From Mycolicibacterium aubagnense (GTDB lineage: Bacteria; Actinomycetota; Actinomycetes; Mycobacteriales; Mycobacteriaceae): 64,000 nucleotides of DNA. Made by a program: the position numbers and the translations under genes. Of this stretch, positions 8,831 through 17,160 are shown one piece after another. Below the pieces are notes generated by a model. That model made no database searches. It was not told where the DNA came from and was given only the letters and a program-made list of their open reading frames with translations. Each line of letters begins with the position of its first letter. The first letter of the stretch is position 1. The stretch spans positions 5,704,001 through 5,768,000 of the forward strand of contig NZ_AP022577.1 of assembly GCF_010730955.1 (NCBI RefSeq). The letters are read 5' to 3'.

Positions 8831-9259
8831 ATGAGCCTGACCGACCACGCGCACCTCAGCGATGACCTCACCGTCGACGCCACTGCCATCCACCGCATCA
8901 TCGGCGAACCGCTCAAAGGCCCTGCCGCGCAACAGAAGGCGTCCGAGGTCCGTCCAGGCTCGGGCATCCTCGTGATCACGCGCGGCCCCGGTCCGGCCGG
9001 ACGGTTCCTGCTGGCGGACGCCGTCGTCGCCGCCGGCCGGCACCCCGACAGCGCTGTGTTCCTCGACGATGTCACGGTCAGCCGCCACCATGCTGAGATC
9101 CGTTGGCTGGACGACGAATACTGGATCATCGACGCCGGCAGCCTGAATGGCACCTATGTAAACGGCGCTCAAGTCCAGTCTCTGCCGCTTACCAGCGGCG
9201 ACCAAATCCAGATCGGCAAGTTCCGGCTGACCTTCACCTGTCGGGCTCAAGACCGCTGA
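8831..9259 (+). CDS. GarA-like FHA-domain protein
   Basis: The 142-residue protein has a short tail and one forkhead-associated domain that binds phosphothreonine: GRHPDS, SRHHAEI and SLNGTYVN are the FHA signature loops. From memory, the FHA core and IQIGKFRLTF ending closely match mycobacterial GarA (Rv1827), which regulates 2-oxoglutarate enzymes when PknB or PknG phosphorylates Thr22 or Thr21. In this tail the corresponding stretch LTVDATAIHR keeps one threonine (T18) and has Ala (A17) at the other site. AAAGGA lies 8 nt before the ATG. Its place after sulP suggests it acts on, or is co-induced with, the transporter. Confidence 0.85.
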   Translation: MSLTDHAHLSDDLTVDATAIHRIIGEPLKGPAAQQKASEVRPGSGILVITRGPGPAGRFLLADAVVAAGRHPDSAVFLDDVTVSRHHAEIRWLDDEYWIIDAGSLNGTYVNGAQVQSLPLTSGDQIQIGKFRLTFTCRAQDR

Positions 9260-9263
9260 GCGC

Positions 9264-9284
9264 GCTGCCGAGCCCTTCGGTAGC
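9264..9284 (+). terminator. Hairpin after FHA gene
   Basis: GCTGCCGA (9264-9271) pairs with TCGGTAGC (9277-9284), eight base pairs with one G-U and a 5-nt loop, starting 5 nt after the FHA stop. It probably separates the sulP operon from the iron locus. Confidence 0.5.
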
Positions 9285-9364
9285 AGGGTGCTGTGAAGCA
9301 GCTGCGAACGTGCTGCGGAGCGGGGGTATCGGGTCGAATTGTGTGTAGCCTTACCTGGCCTGAT

Positions 9365-9383
9365 TCAGGCTAGGCTACCCAAA
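9365..9383 (+). promoter_or_regulatory. IdeR iron box upstream of DyP peroxidase gene
   Basis: The 19-mer TCAGGCTAGGCTACCCAAA matches the IdeR/DtxR consensus TTAGGTTAGGCTAACCTAA at 15 of 19 positions. It contains TAGGCT, a possible -10 hexamer, and lies 48 bp before the chosen start of the efeB-like gene. This predicts repression by IdeR in iron-replete cells. Confidence 0.75.
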
Positions 9384-9431
9384 TTTTGGACAGATACTGC
9401 TGCGAAGTGGACGACAAGATTGCGATTCGAT

Positions 9432-10802
9432 ATGGGCAACGCGGATCCGGCGCGGAGGTCGGTGACTACTCCGACTGCCGATCAGGCGGAGCCCGGTAAA
9501 GGCCGCATCTCGCGGCGGAACCTGCTGTACGGCGGCCTGTTCGTCGGCGGTGCGGCGGTCGGAGCTGCGGGCGCAGTCACCGCCGGAGCCGCCGTCAAAC
9601 CCGTCGGGCCATCGGCGTCGGATACCGAACCGTTTTACGGCCGGCATCAAGGTGGCATCGTCACCGACACTCAACAGCACACCGTCATCGCGGCGTTCGA
9701 CCTGAACACCGACAAGCGTGACCATGTGGTGGAGGTGCTCCGGCGCTGGAGCGAGCTGGCCGCGGAACTAACCCGCGGGGAGTCGGCGACCATCCCGATC
9801 TATGACCCGCCAGACGCCGTGAACGCCTACGCCAACACTACGGGTAAGGCCACCACGTCCGACTCGCTGGATACCTGGCAGACGGGTCCGAACCGCCTCA
9901 CCGTGACGATCGGATTCGGTCGCACCCTGTTCCTGCGCAACGGTATCGATCGCTTCGGACTGCGCTCGCGGTTGCCCGAACAGCTGGTCGAGTTGCCGCA
10001 CTTCCCGGGCGACCAGCTGGCCGCCGAGCAGAGCGATGGCGACCTGCTGCTGCACGCGTGTGGCGACGACCTGCAGGTGGTGTTCCACGCCATCCGGTCG
10101 ATTGCCCGGATTTCGCCCGACATTGCGACCCTGCGCTGGACTCAGATCGGCTACTCGCCCAGCAATGCGGCCGGTACACCGCGAAACCTGATGGGGTTCA
10201 AGGACGGAACGCTGAACTCCAACGCGCATCCACCAGCGGACCTGAACGCCACCCTGTGGGCCGGCAACGACGGACAGGACTGGATGCGCGACGGCAGCTA
10301 TCTGGTGTACCGCCGGATCCGGATCACCCTGGAGCACTGGGACCGACTTCCCGTCGCGGCTCAGGAACAGGTGGTGGGACGGCAGAAGGTGTCCGGCGCG
10401 CCGCTGGGCGGGCAGGACGAGTTCGATGAACTGCGGCTCGACGCGCGGAATGCCGCTGGTGCGCTGCACATTCCGGAGACGTCGCACGTCAGGCTGGCGG
10501 CCCCCGAGACGAACAACGGGGCGATCATCATTCGCCGGGCGTTCTCGTACAACAACGGGACGACGCCGTTCACCGAACGCTGGCCACCGTGGCGACAGGC
10601 GTTGGAGTACGACGCCGGGTTGCTGTTCCTCGGGTACCAGAGGGACCCCCGGACAGCTTTCGTTCCGATCAACAGCCGGTTGGCGCTCAATGACGCGCTC
10701 ACCCAGTTCACCACCCACACCGCCAGCGCCGTCTTCGCACTGCCGTCCGGCGCGGCCGGTCCTGGCCACTGGGTTGGTGAAGAACTGTTCGGACCGTCGT
10801 GA
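9432..10802 (+). CDS. efeB: Tat-exported DyP-type peroxidase, EfeB-like
   Basis: This is a dye-decolorizing-type haem peroxidase/deferrochelatase. The 456-residue product has a twin-arginine signal (SRRNLL at 27-32, then an Ala/Gly-rich hydrophobic stretch) and the GxxDG haem-pocket motif GFKDGT with D258. EfeB proteins act outside the membrane in iron acquisition, normally with EfeU and EfeO; here the partners are a ferric ABC transporter. I chose the ATG at 9432 because it gives a standard Tat n-region. The stop overlaps the GTG of the permease gene. An iron box lies upstream. Confidence 0.9.
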   Translation: MGNADPARRSVTTPTADQAEPGKGRISRRNLLYGGLFVGGAAVGAAGAVTAGAAVKPVGPSASDTEPFYGRHQGGIVTDTQQHTVIAAFDLNTDKRDHVVEVLRRWSELAAELTRGESATIPIYDPPDAVNAYANTTGKATTSDSLDTWQTGPNRLTVTIGFGRTLFLRNGIDRFGLRSRLPEQLVELPHFPGDQLAAEQSDGDLLLHACGDDLQVVFHAIRSIARISPDIATLRWTQIGYSPSNAAGTPRNLMGFKDGTLNSNAHPPADLNATLWAGNDGQDWMRDGSYLVYRRIRITLEHWDRLPVAAQEQVVGRQKVSGAPLGGQDEFDELRLDARNAAGALHIPETSHVRLAAPETNNGAIIIRRAFSYNNGTTPFTERWPPWRQALEYDAGLLFLGYQRDPRTAFVPINSRLALNDALTQFTTHTASAVFALPSGAAGPGHWVGEELFGPS

Positions 10803-12388
10803 TCACCCTCGGCCGCACCCGCGCAGCTCTGCCGACCAGAGGAGTCCTTGCACTGGTCAGCATGGCGGTGGTCGGCTGCGTGGTCGCGCCGCTCGTGGTG
10901 GTGATCATCGATGCCCACTCGGCAGGTTGGCACGAGGTCCATGGTGTGCTGTTCCGGCGGCGGTCGTATGAGCTGCTGACGAACACCGTCGAGCTGACCG
11001 TGCTCGTCGGTATCGGCGTGGCGGTGGTGGGCACGGCCATTGCCTGGTGCCTGGAACGGCTGGCCCTGCGCTGGGCGCGGGCGTGGACGGCGCTGCTGAT
11101 CCTGCCGATGGCGATGCCCGACTTCGTCGTCGGATTCGCCTGGCACGCGCTGTGGCCGACGATGCAGCCGCTGTTGGCGGCCACCTTGATCATGACGTTG
11201 TCGGGGTATCCGCTGGTGCTGCTGCCGGTTTCGGCGGCACTTCGGCGCGCCGACCCCAGCCTGGAAGACGTGGCCCGCGGACTGGGTCTCGGGCCGATCG
11301 CAGTGTTCGTGCGCGTGACGTTCCCGGCGATCAGGACCGCGATCGGCGGCGGTACCCTGTTGGCCGCGCTGGCCGTCATCTCCGAGTACGGCGCCTTCGA
11401 AGTGGTCAGGTTCCACACCCTGACCACCGAAATCTTCACCGAGTTCAGCTTCGATCAGCGCGCAGCCGCAGCACTGTCAATCCCTTTGGTGTTATTGGGG
11501 TTTGCGTTCATCGCTGCCGACGGAGCGCTGCCTCGTCGACGTACTGGATTCACCGCACAGGCGCGCACCGCGCGCATTGGTCGCCCGGTGGCCCGGCGAC
11601 TGGCGGTGACGGGTTTCCTCGCGATAGTCGTCGCCGGGGTCGTGCTGCCGGTCGGTGTGCTGGTCTATTGGCTTCAGCAGGCCCGGCACACCACGTTGCC
11701 GGCCGTGGCGGACCTGTCCACTGCGGCCTGGACGACGTTCGGCTACAGCTCGGCGTGCGGCGTGGCCGTACTGGTGCTGTCGGCGCCGGTGGCCTATCTG
11801 GCGGTGCGCTATCCGTCCCGCCTGAATCTGTTGTTGCACAACGTCACTTTCATCACCCGCGCGGTGCCGGGCGTGATCATCGCCGTCAGTCTGGTGTATC
11901 TGTCCGTCAACTACCTGTTCAGGCTGTACGAGACGGGGTGGCTGGTGGTCGCGGGCTACACCATCCAGTTCTTTCCGCTCGGCCTGGTGTGCGTGCACGC
12001 CATGGTGACCTCGCTGCCCCGTCAGTTCGGCGAAGTGGCCAGGTCGTTGGGGAGGGGACCGGCCTATGTATTCACGAGGGTGACGATCCCGCTGATCGGG
12101 CCCGGGCTGCTCGCCGGGTTCTGTCTGGTATTCGTCACTGCGGCAACCGAACTGACGACGACGTTGATGCTGGCCCCGGCCGACAGCAAGACTCTCGCCA
12201 CTCAGTTTTGGGCTTTCCAATCGGAGAGTGCGTACTCGGCCGCCGCCCCCTATGCCCTGGTGATCATCGCGGTGGCGGTGGTGCCGGGCGCGATGCTCGG
12301 GTTGTGGTTCGACCGTCGACCGCAGACCGGCGACGCCGATGCGGTACCCGGGCCGGTTGCTGTGCTGGAGTTGGAGGTGGCCCGATGA
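10799..12388 (+). CDS. Fe3+ ABC transporter, fused permease
   Basis: The 529-residue integral membrane protein contains two permease halves, each with about six hydrophobic segments and an EAA-type cytoplasmic loop: ARGLGLGPIAVFVRVTFPAI near residue 165 and ARSLGRGPAYVFTRVTIPLI near residue 420. This duplicated architecture is typical of FbpB/SfuB ferric iron permeases. The GTG start overlaps the upstream peroxidase stop (GTGA) and its stop overlaps the ATPase start (ATGA), giving a tightly coupled peroxidase-permease-ATPase unit. Iron is inferred from the family, the iron boxes and the binding protein downstream. Confidence 0.92.
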   Translation: MITLGRTRAALPTRGVLALVSMAVVGCVVAPLVVVIIDAHSAGWHEVHGVLFRRRSYELLTNTVELTVLVGIGVAVVGTAIAWCLERLALRWARAWTALLILPMAMPDFVVGFAWHALWPTMQPLLAATLIMTLSGYPLVLLPVSAALRRADPSLEDVARGLGLGPIAVFVRVTFPAIRTAIGGGTLLAALAVISEYGAFEVVRFHTLTTEIFTEFSFDQRAAAALSIPLVLLGFAFIAADGALPRRRTGFTAQARTARIGRPVARRLAVTGFLAIVVAGVVLPVGVLVYWLQQARHTTLPAVADLSTAAWTTFGYSSACGVAVLVLSAPVAYLAVRYPSRLNLLLHNVTFITRAVPGVIIAVSLVYLSVNYLFRLYETGWLVVAGYTIQFFPLGLVCVHAMVTSLPRQFGEVARSLGRGPAYVFTRVTIPLIGPGLLAGFCLVFVTAATELTTTLMLAPADSKTLATQFWAFQSESAYSAAAPYALVIIAVAVVPGAMLGLWFDRRPQTGDADAVPGPVAVLELEVAR

Positions 12389-13410
12389 GCGCCGTCGTCG
12401 TGCAGCACGCGCGAAAGTCCTACGGCCGCAACCCTGTTCTCGATGATCTGGACCTTGATGTCCCGGCCGGCTCGATCACTGCGGTGCTCGGTGCGTCAGG
12501 CAGTGGGAAGACCACACTCCTGCGCAGCATTGCCGGGTTCGAACGCCTCGACGCGGGCACCATCGCCATCGGCGGTCAGGTGGTCGACGACGGAGCCAAC
12601 TGGACGCACGCCCAGCACCGCGGCGTCGGCTACGTGCCGCAGGACGGCGGGCTGTTCCCGCACCTGCGGGTCCGGGCCAACATCGCGTTCGGCCTGCGGC
12701 GCCGGGATGTGGCCCGGGTTGCCGAGCTGGTCGACATGTTGGGTCTGGTTGGTCTGGAAAGCCGTTTCCCGCACCAACTTTCGGGTGGTCAGCGACAGCG
12801 GGTGGCGTTGGCGCGGGCGCTCGCGCCGCGGCCTTCATTGGTTCTGCTCGATGAGCCGTTCGCTTCTCTGGATGCCGAGCTGCGGATACACCTGCGCCAG
12901 TATGTGGCACAGGTGTTGCGCGACGTCGGAGCCACCGCGATCATGGTGACGCACGACCGGGATGAGGCGTTCACCATGGCGGATCAGATAGCCGTGCTGT
13001 GCAACGGACGAATCGCCGGTGTCGGTAGCCCGCGGCAGTTGTACAACGCGCCACCCGACGAACATGTCGCGCGGTTCCTCGGGGCCGCAAACCTGCTGCC
13101 GGGTAAGGTGGTCGCGGGCGAATTGCATTGTGCAGTACCGATTTACGACCGGCTAGGGTTCGAGGATGGCGCCTACACGGTGCTGCTGCGACCCGAGCAT
13201 CTGTCCGTAGCGCTCGACGCGGCAGAGGGTGCCGAGGCGCGCGTCGCTGCCGTCACCTATCGGGGCGCCACGATCGCGCTCACCTTGCGGATGGACGGCG
13301 AACCGACGGCGGAACTGGTCGCTGAAGTGTCGGGAGACATCGATATCGCTGTGGGGCAAAGGGTTTGGGTGAGCGCATCGCGCTGCGACGTGGCCTGGCC
13401 GCTGAGCTGA
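12385..13410 (+). CDS. Fe3+ ABC transporter, ATP-binding protein
   Basis: The 341-residue ATPase carries Walker A GASGSGKT (36-43), the signature [15 protein letters not shown], Walker B LVLLDEP with D156/E157, and the switch histidine in MVTHDRDEA. A C-terminal TOBE-like region follows (about 240-340), as in FbpC/PotA-type importers. The ATG start overlaps the permease stop. The promoter region of the next gene begins within 110 bp, so the locus may run as two transcripts. Confidence 0.94.
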   Translation: MSAVVVQHARKSYGRNPVLDDLDLDVPAGSITAVLGASGSGKTTLLRSIAGFERLDAGTIAIGGQVVDDGANWTHAQHRGVGYVPQDGGLFPHLRVRANIAFGLRRRDVARVAELVDMLGLVGLESRFPHQLSGGQRQRVALARALAPRPSLVLLDEPFASLDAELRIHLRQYVAQVLRDVGATAIMVTHDRDEAFTMADQIAVLCNGRIAGVGSPRQLYNAPPDEHVARFLGAANLLPGKVVAGELHCAVPIYDRLGFEDGAYTVLLRPEHLSVALDAAEGAEARVAAVTYRGATIALTLRMDGEPTAELVAEVSGDIDIAVGQRVWVSASRCDVAWPLS

Positions 13411-13516
13411 ATGGCCGATGCGGCCGTCGTGGGTGCCAGGCAGGGCGCCGATGCTGGGCAAGCGCTGTGTACCCGTTGCAAATACGCTGTGAGACGCCCT
13501 TTTTAGGGTAAAGCAT

Positions 13517-13554
13517 GGGTAGCCTAACCACGCTTCTAGATGGTTAGGCTACCC
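13517..13554 (+). promoter_or_regulatory. Twin inverted iron boxes (IdeR)
   Basis: GGGTAGCCTAACCA (13517-13530) and its perfect reverse complement TGGTTAGGCTACCC (13541-13554) flank a 10-nt spacer. Each arm is most of an IdeR/DtxR box; the right-hand 19-mer matches the consensus at 14 of 19 positions. The right arm contains TAGGCT (13545-13550), which reads as a -10 element 6 nt before the ATG at 13557. IdeR binding would therefore directly occlude the promoter. Confidence 0.8.
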
Positions 13555-13556
13555 AA

Positions 13557-14855
13557 ATGTCTGTGGGTGGTGTTGTGGTGAATCGAGGAATGGCAGTGGG
13601 TTTCGGTGTGAGGAACGTGGGATCGGCCGGCGTGCCGCGGGTACGGGCGATCAAGATCGGGGCAGCGGCGACGAGCGTCCTGACCGGCTTGTTGCTCACC
13701 GGATGCGGCCACGATGCCTCGCCTGCCGGCCCGGCCGGGTTGGAAACCAAAGACGCGCAAGCGCTCAACGCCTCGCAGTTCTCCGACGCCGGTACCGCAG
13801 CCCGCACCACGTTGGCTCCGCAGCCGGGGTCGTTCCTGGCTGGAAAGAAGTCGGTGACCACCATCGCCTCGACCACTCCCGACAACGGCGACGTCAACCC
13901 CTACGCCGTCTGGCCGGTGACCGCGAATGTCGGCACCCTGCATGCCGGTGACGTCCTGGTCGACAACTTCAACAACAAGTCCAACAACCAGGGCACCGGC
14001 ACCACCATCGTCGACATCCACCCGGACAAGTCGCTGACCGTCTTCGCGACGCTGCCGCAGAACCTGGCGGGCTGCCCGGGCGGTGTCGGGCTGACCACGG
14101 CGATGGCAGTGCTCAAGGATGGTTGGGTGCTGGTCGGAAGCCTGCCCACCACCGACGGCAAACTTGGCACCGCCGGCGCCGGCTGCCTGGTCGAGCTGAA
14201 CCCCGCGGGCCAGGTCGCCGGCGCCATCGCCGGTGACTTCCTGAATGGTCCGTGGGCGTCCGCCGTCGACGATCATGGCGACACGGCCACCCTGTTCGTC
14301 ACCAACACGCTGAACGGGGTCAAGGACGCCGGCGGCAAGCCTGTCAACCAGGGCAACGTCGTCCGGATCGGGTTGAGCCAGACCCCGACGAAGGCGCCGA
14401 CCGTGACCAGCCACACCGTCGTCGCCGATTCCTTCCTGGAGAAGGAGGACGCTTCGGCGCTGGTGAAGGGCCCGACCGGGCTGGTGCTCGATCCGGCCGG
14501 GAACCTGTACGTCGGCGACAACCTCGGAAACCGGGTCGCGGTGGTGCGGAACGCCTTGGTCCGGCCGGATTCGGCCAAGACCGGCGACACCCTCAGTAGC
14601 GACGGGCAGCTGGCCAACCCGTTGGGCCTGGACCGGGCGCCGAACGGGGACATCCTGGTGGCCAACGCGACCAACGGCAAGATCGTCGAAATCACCCCTG
14701 CCGGCAAGCAGGTCGGTGAGTACTACGCCAACCAGGACGTCGCCCAGGACCCGCCCGGCAACGGAAACCTGTTCGGCATCGCGGTGAACCAGACCCACGA
14801 TGGCATCTACTTCGTCAACGACGACACCAACACCTTGTCGCTGCTGCACGGCTAA
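13557..14855 (+). CDS. Beta-propeller-like lipoprotein in iron locus
   Basis: The 432-residue product has an N-terminal lipoprotein signal ending in the lipobox LLTGC. It is followed by repeated segments of the NHL/SMP-30 type, such as GPTGLVLDPAGNLYVGDNLGNRVAVV, NPLGLDRAPNGDILVANATNGKIVEI and GIAVNQTHDGIYFVND, about 40-60 residues apart, consistent with an extracytoplasmic beta-propeller. The start at 13557 fits a leaderless transcript (TAGGCT-N6-ATG); downstream in-frame alternatives are ATG 13590 and GTG 13608. The biochemical role is unknown. The twin iron boxes and the binding protein gene 45 bp downstream tie it to iron uptake, perhaps as a ligand-binding or haem/siderophore-handling partner. 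Confidence 0.85.
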   Translation: MSVGGVVVNRGMAVGFGVRNVGSAGVPRVRAIKIGAAATSVLTGLLLTGCGHDASPAGPAGLETKDAQALNASQFSDAGTAARTTLAPQPGSFLAGKKSVTTIASTTPDNGDVNPYAVWPVTANVGTLHAGDVLVDNFNNKSNNQGTGTTIVDIHPDKSLTVFATLPQNLAGCPGGVGLTTAMAVLKDGWVLVGSLPTTDGKLGTAGAGCLVELNPAGQVAGAIAGDFLNGPWASAVDDHGDTATLFVTNTLNGVKDAGGKPVNQGNVVRIGLSQTPTKAPTVTSHTVVADSFLEKEDASALVKGPTGLVLDPAGNLYVGDNLGNRVAVVRNALVRPDSAKTGDTLSSDGQLANPLGLDRAPNGDILVANATNGKIVEITPAGKQVGEYYANQDVAQDPPGNGNLFGIAVNQTHDGIYFVNDDTNTLSLLHG

Positions 14856-14900
14856 CCTCTCGTAATTCGCACGCCTGCAAGATATTTCGATCGGAGTCCC

Positions 14901-15983
14901 ATGTTCATCACCAATGGCACCAGCCGTCGGCTGCGCCATCTGGCTGCCAGCGGCGCCGCGCTGGTGGCCCTGACGGCCTTGTCGGCCGGCTGTGGCGCAC
15001 CGTCGTCCGAGCACCCGAACCAGTCGGAGCAGCCCGCTGCCGGTGGTGAATTGCTGTTGTATTCGGCCCAGCACGAGCAGACCACCAAGGCCCTGGTGAC
15101 GGCCTTCACCAAAGAGACCGGCATCAAGGTCAAGGTGGTGCACCTGGATGAAGGCGCCGCCGTCGCCAAGATCGAGCAGGAGGGCGACAAGTCGCCTGCT
15201 GACCTCGTGTACACCGAGAACTCGCCGTGGCTGGCCCAGCTCGATCAGAAGGGCCTGCTGGCCAAGGTCGAAGACGCCACCCTCGGTGCGGTGCCCAAGG
15301 CTGACAGCGCCGCCAGCGGCAACTGGGTCGCGGTGTCGGCGCGGATGATGGGAATCACCTACAACCCGGACAAGGTCCCGGCCAATCAACTGCCGCACTC
15401 GGTGCTCGATCTGGCGGGGCCGCAGTGGAAGGACAAGATCGAGCTCGCCCCGTCCGAGACCGACTTCTGGCCGGTGGTCAGCTCGGTGCTGCACGCCAAG
15501 GGCAAAGACGCGACCTTGGCCTGGCTCAATGGTCTGAAGGCAAACGCCGGGGCCAATGCCGCCGTGCCGTCGAATGAGAACCTGGCGGCGGACATCAATC
15601 AGGGCAACGCCGGGTTGGGCATCCTCAACAGCTACTACTTCTACCGGTTGAAGGCCGAAGTCGGAGTGGACTCGGTGAAGTCCCAATTCGCCTATTTCGC
15701 CCCGCAGGACCCCGGCTACGTGCAGGACATCTCCGGTGCCGCGGTGGTGAAGTCCAGCAAGAACCAGGCCGCCGCGCAGAAGTTCCTGGCGTTTCTGACC
15801 GGTAAGTCCGGCCAGACCATCCTCGCCACCAGTGACAGCTTCGAGTACCCGCTGGCCGCCGGGGTGGCCGCAAACGCGCAGCTTCCTGCGTTGAACACGT
15901 TGGCGCCCAACGCATTCAGCGTGGCCGATATGGGCACCTGCGAGGATGCCAAGACGCTGCTGCAGGAGGCGCAGCTGCTGTGA
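14901..15983 (+). CDS. Fe3+ ABC transporter substrate-binding lipoprotein
   Basis: The 360-residue protein has a lipoprotein signal with lipobox LSAGC and a family 1/6 extracellular solute-binding fold of the FbpA/AfuA kind: GELLLYSAQHEQTTKALVTAFTKETGIKV at the mature N-terminus, PADLVYTENSPWLAQL, and NSYYFYRL, the double-tyrosine region that binds ferric iron in this family. It should deliver Fe3+ to the permease-ATPase pair encoded 1.5 kb upstream. It lies 45 bp after the beta-propeller lipoprotein gene and is probably cotranscribed from the twin iron box promoter. Confidence 0.92.
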   Translation: MFITNGTSRRLRHLAASGAALVALTALSAGCGAPSSEHPNQSEQPAAGGELLLYSAQHEQTTKALVTAFTKETGIKVKVVHLDEGAAVAKIEQEGDKSPADLVYTENSPWLAQLDQKGLLAKVEDATLGAVPKADSAASGNWVAVSARMMGITYNPDKVPANQLPHSVLDLAGPQWKDKIELAPSETDFWPVVSSVLHAKGKDATLAWLNGLKANAGANAAVPSNENLAADINQGNAGLGILNSYYFYRLKAEVGVDSVKSQFAYFAPQDPGYVQDISGAAVVKSSKNQAAAQKFLAFLTGKSGQTILATSDSFEYPLAAGVAANAQLPALNTLAPNAFSVADMGTCEDAKTLLQEAQLL

Positions 15984-16033
15984 GAGCGAATACTCGCTGA
16001 TCGGCAAAGCAAACGCGCTGTGGTGCTGCCGTA

Positions 16034-16039
16034 CATAAT
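16034..16039 (+). promoter_or_regulatory. -10 element of DUF1275 gene
   Basis: CATAAT lies exactly 6 nt before the GTG at 16046, the spacing of a leaderless transcript. It supports that start over the GTG at 16040. Confidence 0.5.
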
Positions 16040-16045
16040 GTGCCG

Positions 16046-16798
16046 GTGGATGAGCAGTCGCCCGACAGGGTTGTGAGCAGGGAAGCCGCAGTCGGGCCGG
16101 AGGCACGGCTGTCGTGGCTGTTGTCGTGGTTGGCAGGCATGATCGGCGCGGTCGCGTTCTTGCACAGCGCCGGCTACTTCGTCACCTTCATGACGGGCAA
16201 CACCGAACGCGCCGTGCTCGGCTGGTTCGACGTTGCCGAACGCCAGAAGGTGGCCGGTGCCGGGCCGGAGGCAGCGCTGTCGTTGATGGCTGCGTTCGTG
16301 CTGGGCGTGTTCGTCGCGTCGTTCCTGCGGCGCAAGTTCTGGCAGAACCATCCACACGGCGCCACCGCGTTGGTCACTGTCGGGTTGTTGGTGGCGACGG
16401 TCGTCGAAATCTTCGAGGACGGCTGGTACTACGCGGACGTCAACTTCACGGGCATCTTGATCATCTGTTTCTCGGTGGGGGCGCTCAACACCAGTTTCGT
16501 CAAGCGCGGTGAAGTGGCGGTGCCGCTCAGCTACGTCACCGGCACGGTGGTCAAGCTGGGGCAAGGCCTGGAGCGGCATATCTGCGGCGAGGGCACCGTG
16601 TACGACTGGCTGGGATATTTCGCGCTATTGGGTTCTTTCATGATCGGCGCGGCGATCGGTGGTGGGCTGGCCGACCGGATCACCGGGCCGCAGCTCATCG
16701 GGTCGGTCGGATTGATCTGCGGCGCAACGACGATCGTCACGTTCTTCCATACGGACCGGCGGCACCGGGAGTCCGCAGCAGCCCAGGCGGCTGAATGA
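16046..16798 (+). CDS. DUF1275 (YoaK-type) membrane protein
   Basis: The 250-residue protein has six hydrophobic segments and the family landmark GYFVTFMTGNTERAVLG near the N-terminus, with a later repeat YVTGTVVKLGQGLERH. The molecular function of DUF1275 is unknown. The GTG start at 16046 was preferred because a -10 hexamer lies 6 nt upstream; a GTG at 16040 would add two residues. A strong bidirectional terminator follows the stop. It sits just after the iron locus but has its own promoter, so a link to iron is unproven. Confidence 0.85.
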   Translation: MDEQSPDRVVSREAAVGPEARLSWLLSWLAGMIGAVAFLHSAGYFVTFMTGNTERAVLGWFDVAERQKVAGAGPEAALSLMAAFVLGVFVASFLRRKFWQNHPHGATALVTVGLLVATVVEIFEDGWYYADVNFTGILIICFSVGALNTSFVKRGEVAVPLSYVTGTVVKLGQGLERHICGEGTVYDWLGYFALLGSFMIGAAIGGGLADRITGPQLIGSVGLICGATTIVTFFHTDRRHRESAAAQAAE

Positions 16799-16799
16799 C

Positions 16800-16833
16800 A
16801 AAGGCCACGAACTCGAATGAGTTCGTGGCCTTT
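16800..16833. terminator. Bidirectional 15-bp stem terminator
   Basis: AAAGGCCACGAACTC (16800-16814) pairs perfectly with GAGTTCGTGGCCTTT (16819-16833) around the loop GAAT. It separates the convergent DUF1275 and DUF2631 genes and has an A-run on one side and a T-run on the other, so it can serve both strands. Confidence 0.9.
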
Positions 16834-16849
16834 CTCGTACTGATCGGAG

Positions 16850-17104
16850 TTAGCGGATCCAGCCGCCGCGACGCAGCCACCAGCCGCGGATCACGATGGT
16901 GAACAGCAGGATGGAGAACCCGATGAGCCAGGCGTCCTCGACGTGGCCGACGTGGTTACCGCGCAGCATCAGCAGCAGGAAGAGGGCAGACAGGATGCCG
17001 CCGGCCTGAATGACGCCGCGGTTCATCTTGGACCAGCCCCACTCGGCGGAGGGGACGTCTTCGACATCGACGCCGGTGCTTCGTTCGACCTCGGTGGTGG
17101 CCAC
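16850..17104 (-). CDS. DUF2631 small membrane protein
   Basis: The 84-residue protein has a hydrophilic N-terminal half and two adjacent hydrophobic segments ([17 protein letters not shown] and [15 protein letters not shown]), ending [12 protein letters not shown]. This is the pattern of actinobacterial DUF2631 (Rv2876 type); the function is unknown. The GTG start is set by AAGGAG 6 nt upstream. In mycobacteria the gene lies near dxr, as here. The 62-bp tandem repeat lies immediately upstream of its promoter. Confidence 0.88.
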   Translation of the reverse strand: MATTEVERSTGVDVEDVPSAEWGWSKMNRGVIQAGGILSALFLLLMLRGNHVGHVEDAWLIGFSILLFTIVIRGWWLRRGGWIR

Positions 17105-17160
17105 GGCTACTCCTTAACGATCCGATGGATTGCCGACATTCTTACATACGACGCTCGGTC

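Noticed and set aside
13411..13516. Terminator after the ABC ATPase gene
   Set aside because: Only a 5-bp stem (GGCCG/CGGCC) is visible, too weak to call.
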